From: Devosia sp. XK-2
GTDB taxonomy: Bacteria; Pseudomonadota; Alphaproteobacteria; Rhizobiales; Devosiaceae
DNA: 64,000 nt
NCBI RefSeq assembly: GCF_037113415.1
Contig: NZ_CP146608.1
Location: 3,058,501 to 3,122,500 of the forward strand
Reading direction: 5' to 3'
Shown here: piece by piece, positions 61,093-64,000 of the stretch
Position numbering within the stretch: position 1 is the first letter of the stretch
Layout: each line of letters starts with the position of its first letter
Program-made: the position numbers and the translations under genes
Notes under the pieces: generated by a model
Database searches by the model: none
What the model was told of the DNA's origin: nothing
The model's input: only the letters and a program-made list of their open reading frames with translations

Positions 61093-62076
61093 ATGGCCCG
61101 GAAACGCCGATATCGGTTCACCGGCAAGGCCATGCTCCCACAGGTGCTGGCGGGTAAATCCGCCAAACAGGGAGGCGGCGTGCGGTCCGACTATTGGGAT
61201 CAACCGGCATTCGAGACGGTGCGGCCACGACGGCTGGTTGCCCCCGTCGTCTTCAACTCGCCCCATTCGGGCCGTGTCTATCCTGAACGCTTCCTCAATA
61301 TGGCGCGGCTCGATCATCTTTCGATCCGCCAATCCGAAGACGCCTATGTCGACGAGCTTTTCGGCCGGGCGCCACATCTGGGCGCGCCGCTTTTGCGCGC
61401 GCATTTCCCCAGGGCCTATCTCGACGTCAATCGCGAGCCCTGGGAACTCGACCCCACAATGTTCGTCGAGCCGCTCTCGGACCGGTTCAACACCTCATCG
61501 CCGCGGGTCGCGGCGGGCCTGGGCACGCTGGCGCGGGTCGTGGCCGAGAACAAGCCGATCTATCGCGAACGGCTCACCCTGGAAGATGCGCGCATGCGCA
61601 TCGAGGGCATTTATCACCCCTATCATGCCGCCTTGCAAAAACTGCTCTCCGAGAGCATGGCCAGCTTCGGTCTCGCCGTTTTGATAGACTGCCATTCCAT
61701 GCCGCGCCTGGGCCGGCATGGCGAACGGGCAACGCCCGATATCGTGCTTGGCGACCGCTATGGCACCACCTGCGCCGCCCCACTGGTCGATCTGGTCGAA
61801 ACCGTCTTTGCCTCGGCGGGGCTGCGGGTTGCCCGCAACCGCCCCTATGCCGGCGGCTTCTGCACAAGGGCCTATGGCCGGCCGCAACATGGCGTGCACG
61901 CGCTGCAGATCGAAATCAGCCGCCACCTATATATGAACGAGGTGACGCTGGAGAAGAATGCCGGCTTCGAAACCATCAAGGCGCTGATCGAACGGCTGAT
62001 CATGACGCTTGTGGGCCTCGATCTGGTGACCCTGGCCGGCGTCTCGACCTTGCCCGAACAGGCCGCCGCCGAGTAA
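61093..62076 (+). CDS. N-formylglutamate amidohydrolase family protein
   Basis: This 327-aa protein of the FGase family has VVFNSPHSGRVYPERFL, IRQSEDAYVDELF, LLRAHFPRAYLDVNREPWELD, and LIDCHSMP, which carry the metal-binding and catalytic residues. In histidine degradation FGase releases formate from N-formylglutamate, but no hut genes lie nearby and the family also has other roles. The start is ATG 61093, with an alternative TTG at 61069. It diverges from cpdR. Confidence 0.88.
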   Translation: MARKRRYRFTGKAMLPQVLAGKSAKQGGGVRSDYWDQPAFETVRPRRLVAPVVFNSPHSGRVYPERFLNMARLDHLSIRQSEDAYVDELFGRAPHLGAPLLRAHFPRAYLDVNREPWELDPTMFVEPLSDRFNTSSPRVAAGLGTLARVVAENKPIYRERLTLEDARMRIEGIYHPYHAALQKLLSESMASFGLAVLIDCHSMPRLGRHGERATPDIVLGDRYGTTCAAPLVDLVETVFASAGLRVARNRPYAGGFCTRAYGRPQHGVHALQIEISRHLYMNEVTLEKNAGFETIKALIERLIMTLVGLDLVTLAGVSTLPEQAAAE

Positions 62077-62396
62077 ATCCCCGCAAAACAAGGGGGCCGC
62101 CCCCAAAGACGGCCCCAGTCAAGGGAGGAACGATGTTCGCCGGACGCGGCATCCAAAATGCCCGGCAGTCCGGCAACGCACCATGCCCTTTGTCGATGAA
62201 CCCATTCGCGGCCACCGGCAAGTGTTCATGCCAATATGCACAGCAGTTCAGCCTATTCTTGTTGCAAAAATGAATCAGAACAGACACAGCACTCATAGAT
62301 AAATAGCCCTTCGCTTCCGCGTTCAATTCACTGTGCTCAACTCCAAACCATTGACAAATCTGCGCTTTGTCAGCCCGCCAGCCCGAAAGTTCTGAA
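62077..62396. other. AT-richer intergenic region
   Basis: This 320-base gap has a GGGGCCG/CGGCCCC stem at 62093-62116 that may end the amidohydrolase transcript. A visibly AT-richer stretch follows from about 62215 to 62360. A minus-strand frame opens from an ATG at 62296 but runs antisense into the amidohydrolase gene. No gene is convincing. Confidence 0.5.
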
Positions 62397-63191
62397 ATGC
62401 CCGCCACATCGATCGATTTTGCACAAGTTGAGACCATTCTGCGCGCGGCCGGTGCGGCGGCGGCGGCGCATACCCTGCCCCTGTTTCGCACACCCATTGC
62501 CATCGACAATAAGCTCGATGCCGGCTTCGACCCCGTCACCGAAGCCGACAAGGGCGCCGAAACCGTCATTCGCGCCATCATTGCCGACGCTTTCCCCGAC
62601 CACGCCATTATTGGCGAGGAATGGGGCACGACTGGCCAGAGCCGCTATAGCTGGATCATCGATCCGGTCGATGGCACGCGCGCCTTCATCTCGGGCGCTC
62701 CGGTCTGGGGCACATTGATCGGCTTTGCCATAGACCAGGTGGCGGTGGCCGGATTGATGAGCCAACCCTTTATCGGCGAGGAGTTCCTGGCGGTCCCGGG
62801 ACGCTCTACCTATCGGCGCGGCGAATTGCTGCGCACAAACCTCGCCAGCGGGCAGACCGAGCTGGCCGCCGCCCGTGTCTTCACCACCACCCCCAACCTT
62901 TTCAAAGGCGAGCACTGGAACAAATGGCTGGCGGTGGAAAATGCCACCCGCCTGCAACGCTTCGGCATGGATTGCTACGGCTACGCCCTGCTCGCCGCAG
63001 GCCAGGCCGATCTGGTCATCGAGCCCTACCTCAATACCTACGATATCGCAGCTCTCGTGCCGATCATCCGGGAAGCCGGGGGCGCCATTGCCTGCTGGGA
63101 CGGGTCCGAGCCCACCACCGGCGGCAATGTCGTGGCCGCCGCAACACCGGAACTGCTGGACCAGGCCCTGGAGCTGGTCAACCGGGCCTGA
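62397..63191 (+). CDS. hisN: Inositol monophosphatase family, histidinol-phosphatase-like
   Basis: This 264-aa metal-dependent phosphatase has FDPVTEADKGAE, GEEWG, and WIIDPVDGTRAFISGAPVWGTLIG, the family metal motifs, and the late YDIAALVPIIREAGG. The GTRAFISG variant and ADLVIEPYLNTYD match HisN-type histidinol phosphatases of actinobacteria and alphaproteobacteria. If so it completes histidine synthesis, but inositol-1-phosphatase activity cannot be excluded. ATG 62397 has a weak site; an alternative start lies at 62367. Confidence 0.88.
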   Translation: MPATSIDFAQVETILRAAGAAAAAHTLPLFRTPIAIDNKLDAGFDPVTEADKGAETVIRAIIADAFPDHAIIGEEWGTTGQSRYSWIIDPVDGTRAFISGAPVWGTLIGFAIDQVAVAGLMSQPFIGEEFLAVPGRSTYRRGELLRTNLASGQTELAAARVFTTTPNLFKGEHWNKWLAVENATRLQRFGMDCYGYALLAAGQADLVIEPYLNTYDIAALVPIIREAGGAIACWDGSEPTTGGNVVAAATPELLDQALELVNRA

Positions 63192-63224
63192 CGCCGGGAC
63201 GTTTCACGTTCAGGCTGATACGCT

Positions 63225-63677
63225 CTACGCCCGCAAATCCTTGGTCGAATCGAGCACCACATAGGTCGTCAGCGCGTGTACGGCCGGCAGCGTGCCCAGC
63301 ACATCGGTATGGAAGCTCTTATAGGCGCCAATATCGGCGACCTCGACCCTGAGAATATATTCGATCGTGCCGGTAACATTGTGGCATTCGCGCACTTGCG
63401 GCGCGAGCGCCACGGCCTGCTCGAAAGCGCGCTGCGCCGCTTGGGAATGATCTGACAGCCCCACCGCAATATAGGCGATAAAACCCACCCCGAGCGCGGC
63501 GCGGTCGGTGACGGCGCGATAGCCGGTGATCAGCCCGGCCTTCTCCATCTCCTGCACCCGCCTCAGGCAGGCCGATGGCGACAGCCCTACCCTGGCCGCC
63601 AGCGCCAGATTGGTGATGCGCCCATCGCGCTCCAAAATGGACAATATTTCATGATCTTTCGCGTCAATATCGATCAT
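63225..63677 (-). CDS. Lrp/AsnC family transcriptional regulator
   Basis: This 150-aa protein has the winged helix IDAKDHEILSILERDGRITN, then LSPSACLRRVQEMEKAGLI, and a RAM domain (GTIEYILRVEVADIGAYKSF). It faces the LysE-family gene across 73 bases containing an ATTGCG/CGCAAT palindrome. This pairing is typical of amino-acid exporter control by Lrp-type proteins, e.g. activation of a LysE-type exporter by an excess amino acid. Confidence 0.93.
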   Translation of the reverse strand: MIDIDAKDHEILSILERDGRITNLALAARVGLSPSACLRRVQEMEKAGLITGYRAVTDRAALGVGFIAYIAVGLSDHSQAAQRAFEQAVALAPQVRECHNVTGTIEYILRVEVADIGAYKSFHTDVLGTLPAVHALTTYVVLDSTKDLRA

Positions 63678-63719
63678 AGATTGCTCAAATATGGCTCATG
63701 ACTGCTAAGATTGATGGCA

Positions 63720-63752
63720 CATTGCGCCATACCTACGCAATCATTGCGCCAT
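63720..63752. promoter_or_regulatory. Candidate Lrp-type operator with direct and inverted repeats
   Basis: CATTGCGCCAT occurs twice, at 63720-63730 and 63742-63752, 22 bases apart (two helical turns). The second copy contains the exporter start codon. Between them ATTGCG and CGCAAT also form an inverted repeat (63721-63741). Confidence 0.5.
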
Positions 63753-64000
63753 GAACCACGATATCCTGACCGCATTGGCCGTTTTTGCCCTGGTCTCCTC
63801 CATCACCCCGGGGCCCAACAATCTCATGCTCATGGCATCGGGGGTCAATTTCGGCGCCCTGCGAACCGTGCCTCACGCGCTGGGTGTCTGTATCGGATTT
63901 ACCGTGATGGTCGGCCTTGTGGGCGTGGGGCTGATGGGCGTTTTTGACGCCATTCCCTATAGCCACGACGTGCTCAGGGTCCTCAGTGCGCTCTACCTGC
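63751..64000 (+). CDS. LysE family amino-acid exporter, partial
   Basis: The first 83 codons are seen; the gene runs off the right edge. MNHDILTALAVFALVSSITPGPNN includes the family motif TPGPNN that marks LysE/RhtB exporters, followed by MASGVNFGALRTVPHALGV. Several membrane helices are evident. It probably exports an amino acid under control of the divergent Lrp regulator. Confidence 0.9.
   Translation, partial: MNHDILTALAVFALVSSITPGPNNLMLMASGVNFGALRTVPHALGVCIGFTVMVGLVGVGLMGVFDAIPYSHDVLRVLSALYL

Noticed and set aside
62000..62296. Minus-strand open frame of about 98 codons beginning in the AT-richer gap
   Set aside because: It runs antisense through the end of the amidohydrolase gene, has no ribosome site and no recognisable protein pattern.

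Overview
The window is about 64 kb of GC-rich alphaproteobacterial chromosome. Gene content and order fit the Hyphomicrobiales: gapR beside DUF1036-pyk, cpdR beside an N-formylglutamate amidohydrolase and a hisN-like gene, a LiuR-controlled fatty-acid cluster, and a rhizobial-type intergenic palindrome. A Devosia-like organism is a reasonable guess, but I could not search a database. I see no phage, insertion sequence, plasmid function or CRISPR array.

Layout. (1) 1-8534: a minus-strand catabolic/transport operon (aldehyde dehydrogenase, SDR dehydrogenase, esterase, Tat-exported binding protein, LivG, LivF, LivH running off the left edge). It faces a XylR/DmpR-type sigma-54 activator. The intergenic region holds a perfect -24/-12 promoter and two palindromes placed like XylR-type activator sites. 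(2) 8751-19530: cell-wall and housekeeping genes: an LdtD-like L,D-transpeptidase, a MepK-like endopeptidase, dxs, an Lrp regulator facing a racemase, a mini flagellar-rod-like protein, gapR, DUF1036-pyk, and a second L,D-transpeptidase-like lipoprotein lacking conserved active-site residues. (3) 19611-22119: small genes, rpmJ with its own promoter and leader hairpin, and a receiver-domain protein. (4) 22132-27407: an oligopeptide ABC transporter operon, oppA-B-C-D-F. (5) 27721-36234: beta-oxidation: fadE-fadJ-fadI plus a small membrane protein on the minus strand, facing fadD-liuR on the plus strand. Two palindromic operators overlap the -35 boxes of the two divergent promoters.

(6) 36353-51880: assorted metabolism and regulation: a UVR-motif protein, an esterase, a PreP-like M16C protease, an aldo/keto reductase, GntR facing a Gfo/Idh/MocA oxidoreductase, a GFA protein, a YbbA-YbbP-type exporter, VOC facing AraC, and LysR facing a methyltransferase. 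(7) 52007-64000: a HerA-like ATPase, a LacX-type epimerase, hrpB, msrB, a flavin-family protein, a hybrid histidine kinase with duplicated PAS domains, two tRNA-Val genes, cpdR, the amidohydrolase, a hisN-like phosphatase, and an Lrp regulator facing a LysE-family exporter cut by the right edge.

The most informative regions are two regulatory ones. The first is a sigma-54-driven, aromatic-sensing unit that joins uptake, ester hydrolysis and alcohol/aldehyde oxidation without ring-cleavage genes. The second is the complete LiuR circuit of the fatty-acid cluster. Most of the rest looks like ordinary chromosomal core.
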